A stretch of 64,000 nt of DNA from Marchantia polymorpha subsp. ruderalis (taxonomy: Eukaryota > Streptophyta > Marchantiopsida > Marchantiales > Marchantiaceae). The DNA lies in contig AP031353.1 in assembly GCA_037833965.1 (NCBI GenBank), positions 22,570,501 through 22,634,500 on the forward strand. Direction: 5' to 3'. The translations under genes were made by a program, and so were the position numbers. This document shows, piece after piece, positions 24,401 to 38,203 of the stretch (position 1 is its first letter; each line of letters opens with the position of its first letter). The notes beneath the pieces are model-generated. The model was not told the origin of the DNA. It was given only the letters and a program-made list of their open reading frames with translations, and did not search any database.

Positions 24401-25050
24401 TCCGGTGGATCCAACTACCTCATTAAACCAAACGCTCGAATGAGTTCTGTTTGCGTTGTCCGGTATCGCACGAACGTGAGCGAGGGCGAGCAAAAGTAAC
24501 CGACGGAGGTCTCGATCCGCAGTTGTCAATTTAGTCTTGCCATGCAAGGCATAGGCGACGGATCAGCGCGACGCTGCATACGACAACCAATTCCTCCCCC
24601 ACACTTTTGTAGCCTTCGTTTCCGTCTTGCTCCCCAACCCACTGTAGTCGTAGCATGGCTAGAGGTCGACTTGGCTGCAGCACAGCCCTGCCTTCGATAG
24701 GCGTGCTCAATTAGTCATTAATCCTTTCCTGATCGTGCAGGTTTAGCGACCTGATTTTTTTAACCAAATATCTCGAGCACAGTCGCATAGCAGTGAGAAT
24801 ATGGAAATGACATTGTTCCCTGTAAGTTTGATAAACCGATACAAATACGAATGTCACAAGCACAGGTTCTGTAAATCGGAGGTACCATATGCATAAGATA
24901 TGGTCGACCTTGTGAAGATGGAAAATGTTGCCGCAAGCAAAATTTTGTAGAACAAGTTCCCATGTCCCAGGAGTCATCACAGCGGACATGGCTGCCTCTG
25001 TCAGATCTAAGAGCAGATATCATGTTCGCCTTGGGGAGTGTGAACTTGTA
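18461..25050. other. GC-balanced intergenic region, no gene assigned
   Basis: About 6.6 kb of mixed composition. Around 22.5-24.5 kb open frames of up to 156 codons overlap on both strands, but none shows a domain, a consistent splice pattern or a recognisable motif. Simple repeats include four copies of CAGGCT-type hexamers near 18880-18895, GAGGTC copies near 23550, and GGCGA pentamers near 24330-24352. A TATATATA at 22886-22893 precedes GC-richer sequence and could be a promoter element for an unannotated transcript. I see nothing else that can be supported. Confidence 0.4.
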
Positions 25051-28000
25051 CACAGATATGTGTTCTGAGGTGCTGATGAAAAGGAGATCGAGTTGATTCT
25101 ACTATACCTTAGTTAGGTGATGATAAGTTCAACAACATAGCGAATGGATTGTGTTCGAATACCTTTATGCGTATGTTTGTCAATAGACAATACTCTTTAA
25201 TTGTAAAAGAGCAAATCTTTCAAATTGTTCTAAGGTTGAAAATCAAAAATACACTTTCTAGCGTGGAGAAAAAATGAAGATTTTTTTTTATAGAAAAGGT
25301 TGTGTATCATTAAATAGTTTGCTCTATGTCTTATACATCTATGGATTTTTTCACTCTTTAAATTCCAGGTTACGTTCATTATGAACGTATATGAGGGTTA
25401 AAGACCAGAGACTTTACAGCAAATTTGAAATATCAGAGTCTGACGGTCCCAAAACTAATTGTTAGAAAGTGAAATTTAGAGTAGCGTTGACAAGTATGCA
25501 TTACTTGATCTGTGTATGTGGTATGTCCAGTTTAACATAGATAAATAAATTGTAAATGTAAAATTTAAACATATATCATTGACTGATATTGTTCAATAGA
25601 GACAAATGAAGATACAAATCTATACATATATATTAATTAAGTTTTTATATGTAATATAGACGCATTATTAAAAAAATAATATGTACATTCATGATTGAAC
25701 AGCAGATTATTATCACTTTATTTTATTTGAATATATTAACAATATATATTCGATCACATCCTACTTAGAAATTTAGGTACTTTAAATCTGATCTATTTTA
25801 ATCTTGATAAAATTCAGATTTAATTTGGAATCTCGAACTTTTCAATTATGACTTATTCTATAAAAATATTGTTTTTATTCTTCTGCTGATACTCATAGAT
25901 GTAAAAATAAAATTTACAAATTTACAAATACTATTCAATTTTAGATACTTTTTAAATTAGAAATGTGACAAGATATCGATTGGCCATGAACAATAACTTG
26001 CTATCTATACTAATAAATATACCAATTTCAAGTATATATGATTTGATACATCAATCATTTTTCTTCCGGGGAATATTTTGTATAAAATACGTGTCTTAAA
26101 TTACCTTGTTTGGATTGATTAAGAACACTTCTTCACATATCATCCCCGAAGAAAAAATATCTTTATGGAAATCGGGCTGCTGGTCTATATTTACATGTTA
26201 AATCTACAATGGTTGTGTGCAGTACACCGAAAATGTCAGTAAACATGCAGGATTGAAGCCTACTGTTAGCCAATGTAAATGAAATGACTTTACTAAGTTA
26301 AGCAATGCATAAAATATCACGAACTCCTCAACTTGATTGGAGAAAATTATCGCAATCCAATCAATTGATCAGACTGTTCCAAGGAAAGAAAGTCAATAAT
26401 CATGAAAAATCTCACACAGCAGTTACTATCGAGCCAAAAGTTTCTACCCCATTTTCATCGTGCTCATCAAGCCTCCTGATCTACAGTTGTTTGTAAAATT
26501 TTGTATTCTTCAATCACATTTCAGCATCCGAATAAGTGTAACTGATCAATCAGGTGGGATAAAAGTATGAAGATATCTGAAGATATTATTTCTCAATGTG
26601 CACGAATGAAGATTGTTTCCAAGGTTTCAATCTGTTCTGTTTCCATCAAGAGTGAAGCTTATTTTTATATTCAGTATACAGTTTTCTTCAGATTAACCAT
26701 CCTTGATTATCCTAATTTCATTAATATTTCTGTATCATCCAGTAATATTAAGATTTTCGGTTTTCGATTTGGTAAGTGAACTGTTACATGTTGTTATGAT
26801 GGTTATGGTCTGAGTGCAGTTTTGAAGTAAAATGTTGTCCCCTCCTATCGAGTCAACAAACTCAACTTTTAAATCCTCTCGCATTGGAGCAAGTTCATTA
26901 CCCATCCACTGTTGCAATTGGACACATGTTGATCATCTCTTGGTTGCAATGACATGCTTTAGGGAACAAAAAGAGTTTTTTTTTTAGTTATTAGCTTTAT
27001 ATATTTGTAAATTATAGATTTCAAATAGTTACAATATTGCGATATCGATCGAAATGTGCAAATATATCTCAATATATAGAGAAATGAGAATCGTACGGAA
27101 CCGCTTAGAGATTTTATTTCTTATATTCGTGATAATAGTTATCCACTTGCATTCACCTTTTTGACAAGAGGCAAATTTTTAGCAGGTTGAAAATTCTGAT
27201 TCTTCTATACCTTTATTAAATTTCACCCATGCTCTTGTCAACCTTTTTGCAAGTCTCGGGGATAATGATATCGGAATATACAAATATTATTCTTCAATGC
27301 ACAAGATGATCGTACTTCTGCACAACGCGTGTGCAACGTCTTTATGATGGCGTCATTTTATTAAAGCAACACCCATCACTACTGTACTACTATCGTACGT
27401 GCATAAACATTAATCATAACGAATGTGGATAAAATGCGGCACACGCAGCTATAGAAATCTACATTTGATAAGGTGAAGATGAGATCGGTTGGAAAGATGT
27501 AAGATTTGATACTGAAGAATGATGAGCAGATTTAATGTTATTTCTACCAAGTCTACGACCATCTGAGATCCATAGAGAGACACTAACCGTAGCTGATAGT
27601 TATCATAACATCCAAAATAGACTGTAACCTTGCCTTTCGAGTTTAGAAATCCAATCAAATAGCTGGAAGGTGTCCCTCATGTACGCAAACATGACTAGAA
27701 TTTCCGAAAAACTCAATGCATGTAATGACTCAAATACAGAATGATAGGATGGTGTACATTTACCAAATTAGATGTAGGCTGAGTCGCGATTCACACACAT
27801 ATACACACCAAGTATGGATGAACATGTGCGATCAATATTTGCATAATGGTCACCGAACCGCGCCAAATTTCTGAAGCATCTACAAACTGTAGCTACAACA
27901 TAGACAAGGTGGTTTGACATTCTCTGCACATTCGGACTGCAGCAGCACCGTCAGAAACAGTAAGCTATGTTGCGCATCTCCCACGACAAGCTTCTCCTAT

Positions 28001-28687
28001 AGGAACTGGGGGTGAAATATTGGATGAGTTTCCGAGGTGGAAATATTTTTTCTACCCACGGATGGAATTGTAGATTCAAGTGTTATCAATGAAAAGCATT
28101 CGAAATTTTTTTAAAGTTAGATTTAATTTTGTATAATATATATATATATAGAAAGATATGGTTTACGCGTTTATCTCACACGGATTGCGAGATGTACACT
28201 AGTTAAATGATGTGACTATCTCTCTTACTAGCGCTTTCATTCTTTTCCTCTTCTACATGATTTTAGACTAGAGACTTGCAATTCACGTTACTGGACATAC
28301 AACTCCATCAACTTTACAATTTAATTTCACGGATGTGAACATTCATAGTACTATTTAGGTTCGTTCAGGTTCTTGTTCTAGCAAAAGTGAGGACTTGTGG
28401 ATAAAAATTTGATAATATCTTAGAGTTTTACTGTAAACAAAAATTTCTTTTACTGTTTCGATTTGACGTTTTGCATTACAACAAAATTATAATTATCAAT
28501 TTTAAATGTAGCCCAATATATCTGTTTTATCATCCATTCTAAGTGTAGATCAATGTAGAATTTGTCTCCATGGCATGATAAAATGGATGATTATGAAACA
28601 CAAGGAGATCATATTGATATATTTTACGATATAGTAGTAGGAAAAGCTATATGTGGTTCGGGTTTACGATATTATTGTAATAATTAT

Positions 28688-28727
28688 CTTTGTTTACCCA
28701 AAATATCCTTATTTTGGGTAAACAAAG
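28688..28727. repeat. Perfect inverted repeat, 17-bp arms with 6-bp loop
   Basis: The left arm 28688-28704 (CTTTGTTTACCCAAAAT) is the exact reverse complement of the right arm 28711-28727. The spacer is ATCCTT. A stable hairpin or cruciform is possible. The right arm is also the start of a 49-bp tandem duplication. Confidence 0.95.
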
Positions 28728-28808
28728 AACTGAATATAGTGAGTAGAGTTAGAATCTTTATTTTGGGCAAACAAAGGCCTGAATATAGTGAGTAGAGTTA
28801 GAATCTTA
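28711..28808. repeat. 49-bp tandem duplication
   Basis: 28711-28759 and 28760-28808 are near-identical copies starting ATTTTGGG and ending GTTAGAATCTT. Only a few differences separate them (for example GTAAAC versus GCAAAC), so the duplication is relatively young. Confidence 0.95.
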
Positions 28809-30446
28809 TGGTCGTATGTGGAACCACAAGAGCAAAATGGCTACAAAGGCAGTATATATAAAAAAATTCAGCTATTTTCTCATTTCGCCTTTAAATCATA
28901 TGGAGCTTATTACATTGATATTCTTCTCTCTTTCGACTTTGCGAGAATTGAATGATGGAAATACCTTATCGCAAAATGGTTAGAATTTTTATATTTCAAG
29001 AATCTAACCACTATGCATTATTGGTATCTACAGTATTCTTTAAATAATCTACTTTTCAATACATTTTTAATCCACACCGTTATGCCATAGCTCTTCCGTT
29101 GCTCATGAATGTTTGCATCACATTATTAAGGTACGTTGGCTGCATCAGGAAATTTCCCCACCTAGGCCCATTCTACCGGTTTGGTGTCATCCATGTAAAA
29201 GGCTTCATGGGGTCGTACATTCCTTTTTGCTATATTCTTCGGTTACCCCTTGAGATAAGGAAGAACTTTACTATCCCAATGATTTCGACCTATAAAGTCA
29301 ACTAGCATACTCTGCACAAGACCTGATGAGATTGGTTCGGATGACCACAGGCCTAGGAAACACTCAACATCATATACACAGGTGGACGATCTTCAACTCG
29401 GGCCAGACAAATCCCTCTCTCAGCTCATTATTATCTCTAATCCGGATCGATGGCGTGACGCTCATTGAAATGGACGTGAGGAAAAAAATGACATTTCCCT
29501 GCTTCGCAAACAACTCACTCCACATCTGGAAGTTCAGAAACATGGACCGAGATTTCATCGAATGGCTGTCAACTGTCTATACTCGCCACGCGGATGGCGT
29601 TACCTTCGGCAGGACGTGGGGAAGGTACGAATGAATGGGAACAAGGAATTACGAGCTAAAAGTTAAAGACGTCAGTTTCTGAACTCAAGATCAGAGGGGA
29701 CAAACAAAAGTAGAAATAGCCATCGTTCACAAACGACGCAAAAGCTGGAATTGCAAAGACATCCAGAAGAACTTGGAAAAAGAGGAATTTAACCAGCCAT
29801 CGATACTCGTACCGGGCGATTACTGTACCTTCAGTGCGGTGCACGCAATATAATATTGACAGGAGTACGAGAGAGGGTGATGACAAGAGGCCATGCACTT
29901 ACCTCAGTAACTACTAGGAATCTCCTCCTCAACCATCTCCATAACTAAATGTACACAGTTTTATAGTTTATGACATGCCAAGCAGCTATCAACACTCGCT
30001 GGGCGATTTCAGTATCTCCTCTATGGGACTTGGGTAAGACAATGAAGACTGAAGTGCAAGGGACGAGGAGTCCCGAGGCGTCAGTTTCATCTGGGTGAAA
30101 GCGTTGGTCTTCCTTTACCAACGGATCACTTTATAAGCAAAACGCAAGGTGACAATATGGACTCGATGGAATGCAGCTAGCCCTGACGTTGACAAGGTCA
30201 CCGATTACGTGGCACATATCCTCCAAAGTGTCGATTGTACGGGAACAGGAATATGGACGTCTTCTCGGACAGTCTTCGAAGTTCGCACTCGCCATGTTGC
30301 CCTTTCGAGGGCGTATTTACAGTAGGGTGGTGAGAAGATCTACGTGGGTGAACTACCTTGCGGAGAGAAGAAATGCCGAAGAGTCCAGATCTCACTGTTG
30401 AACCCAGAAATTTACTGTATAGAGACAACACATCTGAAATAAAGGG

Positions 30447-33400
30447 CTAGTCTAAATCTGCACTCTCCTTCCTGGCTCTGTCACGGTCTTTCGGGTATGT
30501 CCAGTACAGGAACGAGATCACAACAAGGCACACAGAAAAGGGCCCTGCTACTAGTGCAAAAACCCCCTTCGCAAGAGCTTCAGCGTTTTTGGCATCCGGC
30601 TGAGATTCCGAAGTGGAGAAGCCGAAGAGCTGCTCCGCTAAGACACCGACTAGTGGAGTACCCAGAGCTGCAAGCGACTTCTCGAATGCCAAATCGACGG
30701 CATAGACAGTAGTGTGGAGCTTCGCAGGAACTATCTCAGCGAAGATCGGCCAGTTGGTTGCGGGAGAGTTCCAGGACATGAGGAAACCCATAAAGAAGAA
30801 TATAGTCCCATACAACCAACCGTATGCTACATCTTGGGGTATAATCAGCAGCAGAATTGCCGACAGAGGAATCCCAACACCTGCAGAGAACTGTGAACAC
30901 ATAATACGACCGGAGTCTGGGAAATGCTTGGCAGCGACATCACCGATCCAGCCACCAAACACTGACCCAAGCATATTGCCTACGGAGAGCAATGCCACAA
31001 GGAATGCGGCCTGAGAATTTCTAAAACCTAGAAGCTCCAGCCACAAAGTGAAAAAAGCCATGGCATTCCATGGGGTTTGGCCCACAACCCCTTGTGCTAC
31101 TATGACTTGGAAAGTTTTGATTTTAACCACCCGCAGTGTTCCCTTCCATAATTCCGAAAAACTATGCGCTTCCTGAGGCACGTCAACCTCTGCTCCATCG
31201 ATCAGCTTCTCTCTATCACTGCACATTATAAATAAACAAATAACATAAACATCATAAACACAACTATAAGGGTTGCTTTTCTTAGTGGCAAGTATCGACG
31301 CACTCTGTGATCAATGCAACGCTTTCATCACGATGTGAAAAGTAGAGATGACAAAGTGGTCCAGCCAATACTTTAAATCTATTCTTCATCAATACATTCT
31401 TGACATGCTTTCAACTCCTACGAAATTGTTAGAATCACAATTGTTTCTTCTCATCCATCTCTTGCTGGCTGGGACTCGTGTCTAAAGCAAGCTCCGGCAA
31501 GAAGATGTTTGAAAAAACTAGTACAAATGTTTACACTACTGTAGGCTTCACGGGTGAAAAGCTACATCTAAGAAGATCCTGGGGAGATACATCTTCATTA
31601 CTCTCTATCTGGAAATCGTTCAAGCAGAAGACCTGAAACTTGCCAGCATAAGTAGGAGTATTGTGGAATCGTACATTGAAGCATTGCACTGGGTAAGGGG
31701 AGGACACCGATAAAAGCTAAGGGGATAAAAGCTTGCTTTGCTCCAGTTTGTTCATAAATCACTTCGTTTGATCTCGTTCAGAATGCGACATCTCCTGATT
31801 GTTTATCAATCACAAAAGGGAAGTGGTAGCAGCCGGAAAAGCAGTGCATCAATTTACAGAAGCAAGGAAGGAAGGAGGCAGTGAGCGAGACAAAAGAATT
31901 GACATGGAGACTTATTATCAGGAGAGAAATCACTGACAACTGATACTGACGTAGGTTTTATAAGAGAAGATTTGCAACATGGATAGGACAAGACTACATA
32001 GATTATACAGGACACGTGAATGCAGATGTGGGTGTCATCATACTGACCTGTATGAACAGAAAGCGAGCGCCAGACATCAAGGTTCAGGACAAAATCTACA
32101 AGTGTCGTTGATCTTCTTATGTAAGTTGCTATTTCTCCCAAACGTTGACAAACATTTCTGCCGTCCACTCCTTTAGCCATGATATTGTGAAGACACGGTT
32201 CACCAATTAATTTGTGGATTGCAATGCTCATGAAAAGATGGACAGGCTGAAGAGTATTACAAGGTATGTAACCTGATTTGGGTTTTATGTGGAACATTAT
32301 CGTCGACGTTCGCGAAGCTGAGGATAGCAAATCCAAGCGCGATGCTGACGACCGCCACCAAAAAGAATGCAAGTCTCCATCCGTCCACGCCAAGAATTAT
32401 TCCTTGTCCAGCCAGTACCGTGGCAAAAATTCCTCCCAACATGACACCCAACTGCCCAGTTCCATGGAGAAATCCAAATCCCAATCCTCTCTCATTCTCT
32501 TCGTGCATATCAGCCACAATGGACTGAATTGCTGGCACGACTATGGCCAGGCCAATCCCATTGAACACTTTCACAATGGCGGCCTGCAAAAGGTCCCAAC
32601 ACAAGATCAAAATCCAACATCATAAACATTATGCTCATTATACACTACTTTTCAGGTGAGGTCAGTAGCATGCAATAACCTTCGAATAAGTTATGACAGT
32701 TTCCAAAGAGTACAAAATTCTATATCAAACACAGCTTAACGAAGTTAATTTAAGAAGTTAATATAATATATGTACTTCATCTCTTAAGTCGTTTTAAATA
32801 CGAGAGTAAATTCTGAAGAAGTGAAAGAGGAGTTTAACCAATCCATGCTAATATTCATAGAAGTGAAATTTGCAAGACCTCCTTATTTCCAGTACAACTT
32901 GCTCATACTTCGTATACAGCTTATGTTAGGGGTGAATACACATCTATAACTTTAAATATTTCTTTCTTGGAGATATTCGTACATGTTACAGTCTACAAGC
33001 AAGTTTAGTATTATATTACGCTGAAAGGATTATATTGAACTGAGGGGATTATGAAATTCACCCCCGAGTTGTTAAATTCACCCCGTCGCTGCAGTTGTCA
33101 TTGCAACAAGGCTGTAACTTGATGGTAGATTCAAGTCTGCCTGAAAGAACACGTAATTACAGATTCTCTATGCTTCTTGAAAGTGATATTTAAATTTTAT
33201 CTCAACTTGACAAGGTTTTCATTAGCTGGATATCTGGGTAGAACTAGAGAGCAAAACATTGCTTGCATTCTACAGACCTGCACCTACATATATATGTTGT
33301 TTTGCTGAAAGGCACAAGCACAGACAACAAAAGTGATATCTTATGTAGTAGTGGCCTCTGTCTCTGAGGAGTTAAAGATCAGCTCACGCTATACTCTTCA

Positions 33401-34927
33401 TGAGGTGAAGACTCATTTCTATCACTCAATAGGTGATGTGTGATAGAAAGAGCACAGCAAGAGCTGGTTATAAATCTCTAAAACAAAGAGTCTCATAAGT
33501 CTCGGAGTGTAAATGTAGACTATGCACATTGCAAACTAGTCATTGCAACAAGGCTGTTCAATTTAAATGTCGATGCGTTGCATGGTAACATATTGCATCT
33601 TTCTCTTCTAATTTTGATCTGTATCGTCTCCAATGGAAGATCCAGCTCTGAGAGTCAGCACTACTATTTCCCGCACCATACACGATCCTTTCTAACGATA
33701 CACAGGTCAAGTGCGTGTTCAAGCTCCATATTCCGATGTTTACTTCATATGCATATAAAGTATCACCACTGACAGCAGCTTGTGCAAAGTGGGTAAAAGA
33801 AAATGAGAAAGAGAGGCCGGAACCGTGTTCAAGCTCCACAACAGCAGCAGATTCCGGTGTTTCCTTCATATGCATATATGAAAGATCACCACTGACAGAC
33901 GGTTGTTCATAGGGGTGAAAGAAAATGAGAAAGAAAGGCCGGAATCGATACTCGACGCGACGAGAAGAAACATTATTTTCTGACATATCTTGTTGCCATG
34001 ACAACTACCGCGCGTGATTAGAAGTCATGATTCATTAAATTTCCGTAGGCTTTCAAACTGACATATATTAACACATGATTACAATAATTTTTGAATTTAA
34101 AATACTGAACGGATTGATACATGTTAGGGCAATTCCAGCTGTGATGATGTTATCTTTCAATCCACTTCATAGATTATCAATCCAAGCCGGAACATGAATG
34201 TTCGAAAAAAACTAACGTTGAACTCGTCGTATCATCAGTTAGATGAAGCTCTTATCATCAAATCTACTGAACTTACTTAAAAGACCTGGAGGGATGCGTC
34301 TGACACAAAAAATGGTCTGACGAAGCCATCACTTAAGCACTGAAAATTGAACAGAGAATGTCTAGTCAAAGTCAACACTGAATTTAAATGACTTTAGCAG
34401 GTGACTTTCATGAAATTATGTGAATATCGAAAACAAGAGCAAATATGTTTCTATGTAAAAAACCTGCGATCTAACACCTTGTGGACAGCATATTTCCAAG
34501 TTACACTGTAAGTTAAAGTCGAGATTACAGTGGACTAGGAAACATCTAGAACCAACGGAGAGAATAATCCACAAGATCGAAGTCAGAACAGACTTCTGAG
34601 ACAGAAAACTTTGTTCTCGTTCAAGGCAACCCATACCTGCCAGTACGTCGTACACAAACCAACTGCTGCAGTTGCGAGGCCCCATCCGAAGGCACCGATA
34701 GCCACTACATGAATGCGATTGTGAGTAAGAGCAAGATAGGCAGCTAACGGAGAGGCGAGCGCCTGCACCAATCCTCGAATGAAAGTCAAAGACCCGAGCT
34801 GTGACGGAGATATTTGGAACGCACGACCGACCTCGTCATACACAGCGGGAAGTAAAGCCTCGTCTGCCCGTTCCAAAAGAGCTGCGCAATTGACAAGAGC
34901 AAGGGTGACAAGTCGACTGTTTGTCAT
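30447..34927 (-). CDS. Spinster-like major facilitator superfamily transporter, three exons
   Basis: A multi-pass membrane carrier of the plant MFS group that includes the spinster-like proteins; the substrate is not known. Exons on the minus strand are 34927-34637, 32583-32273 and 31218-30447, with introns of 2053 and 1054 bp. Both junctions are GT-AG (CAG/GTATGG to TTGCAG/GCC; CAG/GTTACA to GTGCAG/TGA), and the exon lengths sum to 1374 bases, or 457 residues plus stop. Exon 1 carries the family signature LERADEALLPAVYDEVGRAF and the TM1-TM3 region (LGSLTFIRGLVQALASPLAAY). Exon 2 has FNGIGLAIVVPAIQSIVAD and GFLHGTGQLGVMLGG. Exon 3 holds a cytoplasmic loop (DREKLIDGAEVDVP) and the second six-helix half (GQTPWNAMAFFTLWLELLGF; MSWNSPATNWPIFAEIVP). 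The start at 34927 (MTNSRLVTLALVNCAALLERADEA) suits the family; an in-frame Met at 34981 would add 18 residues. The structure is intact. Intron 1 contains a recent tandem duplication. Confidence 0.93.
32584..34636 (-). other. Intron 1 of the MFS gene, with internal repeats
   Basis: A 2053-bp intron between exons 1 and 2. It holds a tandem duplication of about 110-120 bp at 33714-33947 and two direct copies of GTCATTGCAACAAGGCTGT at 33097-33115 and 33539-33557. Open frames inside it (for example 33558-34004, minus) arise from the repeats and are not exons: exons 1 and 2 join in phase without them. Confidence 0.8.
33714..33947. repeat. Tandem duplication within MFS intron 1
   Basis: Copy 1 begins at 33714 and copy 2 at 33824. 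Both run CGTGTTCAAGCTCCA, then TTCATATGCATAT, then ATCACCACTGACAG, then GAAAATGAGAAAGA and AGGCCGGAA. Copy 2 has a CAGCAGCAG insertion and a few substitutions. Confidence 0.9.
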
Positions 34928-34981
34928 TATTCCTGTACGCCTCAAATTCCTACCACCTCTGGCGATTTTCAAGCATAGCAC

Positions 34982-37841
34982 ACAGAATCATCTCGTTCTA
35001 CACACGCGATCCACCAAACAACAATTTTCGAAATTGAAGTTGGCCGCCTCAGTCGAAGGATCTTCGTTCTCCTCGTCAATCAGATGCTGCGACGCGTCGC
35101 GTCCCAGAGTCTAAGTGAGTGACAGAGGCCCACTATCGGATTTCGTCTCATTCAACCAGCAAACCGTCCGTCCTGAAGCACAGAGTTTCCTGTCAGAATC
35201 TCCCAGACTTCGAACGTGTTCTCTTCCAATGGGTAAAGTGAGGAACACGCTGACTCAGAAAATGAGATCGATATCCGATGGATCGGATGGATCCATGCCG
35301 GAAACACAGTTTTCTTACATTTACTCCATTGTCACTAGAAGCTTACGTTTTTCCTTTTCTTATTTTCTTCCAAACTTACTCTAATGCAGAAATGTTACGG
35401 AAAGAGTTTTTTAAATGTTGATTGCAATATAGGTGTAACATAAATATCTTCCATTATATATATATATGAAAAAAATTTGATTACTTCATTTGAAAAAAAA
35501 ATTCAATTCACTGAACTAAATTGAGATTGCATTCATGATTATTGGATAACCATATTTGATAATGTTGAATATGATTGACATGATGAATATAGTTTGCGAA
35601 AGTATGAATTAAAAAATAAACCCAAGATATTTGTTTGATACAGCATTTTAAGGTTTAAATTTTCTATTTTTTAAGAACAAGTTTTGATTATTATTATGTA
35701 TCGTCAAAATATATTTCAAATCAAATGAATACATATAATATTTTCATTTTTAATCTTCCTAACAACATGTTTATGTTGAGATTAACTTGTGTGTTTGGGG
35801 TTGAACTCTGGCTAGCTAAGTTTAGCTAGCCACTTGGGGTATTTAACCCGGAGCTTCATTTGTATTACTACCATTATCAATACATATGCAATGTATTTGC
35901 TGCTCGTGAACTTATATTTTTGTGCTCAACAATATTACATCTTAGTGTATGTCGTGTGAACTTGTTGGTCTGATTTGTTTTAATGTCACTTGTATATAGT
36001 GTTAATTCTCGGTTAAGTTTCTACGGTTTCTGATAAAATATTATCAGATAAACCCTATCCTTATTTGAAATTTAAAAGTTTCAAGATAATTACTATAATA
36101 CAAGGATAACACATCACACATAAGTTGATGCTTTTTCAAGTATATTATATTTGAAATGGTGAAGAAACTATAAATGATGAAAAAAAATTTGTATATTTTA
36201 ATATGTTTAATTTATCATCAGTCTTTGTTATATTTTTTGTCAAAGCATGATTTGAATTAATAAATTTACTATATTATATAAATTTTTTTATATAATATGA
36301 TAGATGTTAGATATTTTGTTATAAATTGTGATTCATAACATTTAATATTTTTGAAACCATATGTTTCATCTAATTGGCATTGAAGATTATTTATGTATAG
36401 TTATATTTCATGAAAATCAATGAACTAAAACAATGATCGATCTGAAAGCAAATTCAATTTTAAGCGTAGGAATGAAAATATTATTTTTTAAGATAATAAA
36501 AATAAAAAGATATGGAAAAAATTATGATTATCTACATATTGATATAATAATTAATCTTATAATTAAAAAATAAATAAATGGTCATGTTTATATCAATGTA
36601 ACTTAAGATTTTGGTGTCAAAAAAATATTTGATAATAAATTGAAAAATAAGGATTCCTATTATTATACTTGAATCATTTGTTTTTTTCAAAAATTGAATA
36701 TAAATTGTTGTGAGTTTTATACAATTTATAAACTAAGTTTTGATGTCAAATTTACATAATTAATTATATATTTCTATAGGTAATAAAATTTTAAAAATAA
36801 ATTTATAACATAAAGTGCACAAAAAACCAAAACCACAATATGCTTGTAGATTCTACTTGCTAACAAATATGTGGTTTGCTTTTGGCTAAGTACACGACAA
36901 CATAAAGATTTATTGAAAACTTTGAAATAATGTTCGTGGCTAGCTACATTTAGCCCTCTTATCTCTTATGAAGTTCAAAGCAAAGTCCTAAACATAGATA
37001 ATTCGGACTTTTTCGGCTTAATTTATCACTAACAATCTCTTTCATTGTTCATGTTGTGACTACGGTAACTTTCATAACCTATATAATCATTCTTCAAAAA
37101 TTTTGAGAAGAAAATCTAACATAAAACACTCTCTAAACTAGAAATACATAGAACTAATCCGCAGCCAAAACAAGATAGACTAAACATACATAAAGATAAC
37201 AATACTTGATGATAAAATCTACTTGGATACCTCATGCAAAACGTGCATATTATCGTTATGTTTACTAAAACTCTCCAAATGATCAACTCATCAACTACAT
37301 TGCATTTATAGTTAATATTGATTAGTTCAATAATTTATCAAAAAATGAATCTTTGATAACAGGATATTTAACGTGGACTTGTTTCAAATTACTATTCATC
37401 ATTTGATAGTAACAAAGATTTAACTCACTTTGATTGTCACAACAAAGTAAATGTTTGATTAATGCATCTACAACCAAGTATAAACACATAAATCGTTGTA
37501 GATTTTATCTCGTCCAAATGAACCCATATACTAGCAAGGATTTGACATTGTATGACAAACTATCAAACTATATATTATCAAAATATATCAAAATTTTTAC
37601 TACTCTTTATATATCTTAGAATTCATTTCACTACTTTCCAACTCATTTTTTAAATATCTTACATATATTTGTTTTGTACATAGTTAGAACATTAAGGTAT
37701 ATCATGCATATCATCAATTACAAAAGATTGTTTACAACTTTGTTATGAAAAATTGATGTCATCTTTCACTTTCAATGGCATAACTTGAATATCGAGTTGC
37801 AAAAGTTTGAAATGTGATTTCAAAATAATACATACTACTTA
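34982..37841. other. Intergenic region upstream of the MFS gene, AT-rich beyond 35.4 kb
   Basis: 34982-35400 is the 5' flank of the MFS gene and is of balanced composition. From 35.4 kb the DNA is AT-rich with no supported coding region. A palindrome at 35810-35831 lies in a stretch that resembles a worn copia-type LTR and is described separately. Confidence 0.5.
35810..35831. repeat. Palindrome with 10-bp arms, possible worn LTR promoter region
   Basis: GGCTAGCTAA (35810-35819), spacer GT, then TTAGCTAGCC (35822-35831) form a perfect inverted repeat. The surrounding text (GGGGTATTTAACCCGGAGC, then TTTGCTGCTCGTGAACTTA near 35900) has the feel of a plant copia LTR. I found no paired LTR, PBS or target duplication, so only the palindrome is certain. 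Confidence 0.5.
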
Positions 37842-37863
37842 CCGCACTTAACAAAAAGAATGA
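37842..37863 (+). repeat. Left terminal inverted repeat of the pogo-type element
   Basis: Pairs with 42387-42408 with 19 of 22 matches, the three mismatches all being transitions. It is preceded by the TA target duplication. Confidence 0.9.
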
Positions 37864-38203
37864 ACAACAAAAAAATCACAATTTCAGGAAAACGATCCAC
37901 TTCTTAACGTTTTAGTGAATTTTTGTTAACAAAAAAATCACAATTGGCGAATTCAATTTTCAAAAGAATTAGTTGTCCGCCCTGAAATAGCCCAGATGTT
38001 GGTCCAGAAAATGCCCAAATTAGAACCTATTACGAAGTCTGAACTCTGAAGAGTCTGAACCTCTTTTTACTCGTTATCTTTTGTTATTGTCTCAATCAAT
38101 AAACTCTGTTATAATTATTGTCTCTTAATTATTGTCTTTGTTCCTCCACTAAGTCATTAGTATTAGCACTATTTGCCCAACGAGGAAACAGTTGCCAAAG
38201 TAC

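Larger units (their letters stand above)
25051..30440. other. AT-rich intergenic region downstream of the MFS gene
   Basis: No coding region is supported. A perfect hairpin-forming inverted repeat and an overlapping 49-bp tandem duplication at 28.69-28.81 kb are listed separately. A 102-codon frame at 29326-29634 (plus) has no domain I recognise and was not annotated as a gene. Confidence 0.5.

Noticed and set aside
22500..24550. Overlapping frames of up to 156 codons on both strands
   Set aside because: No motif, no consistent strand, and no splice signals joining them; expected by chance in GC-richer DNA.
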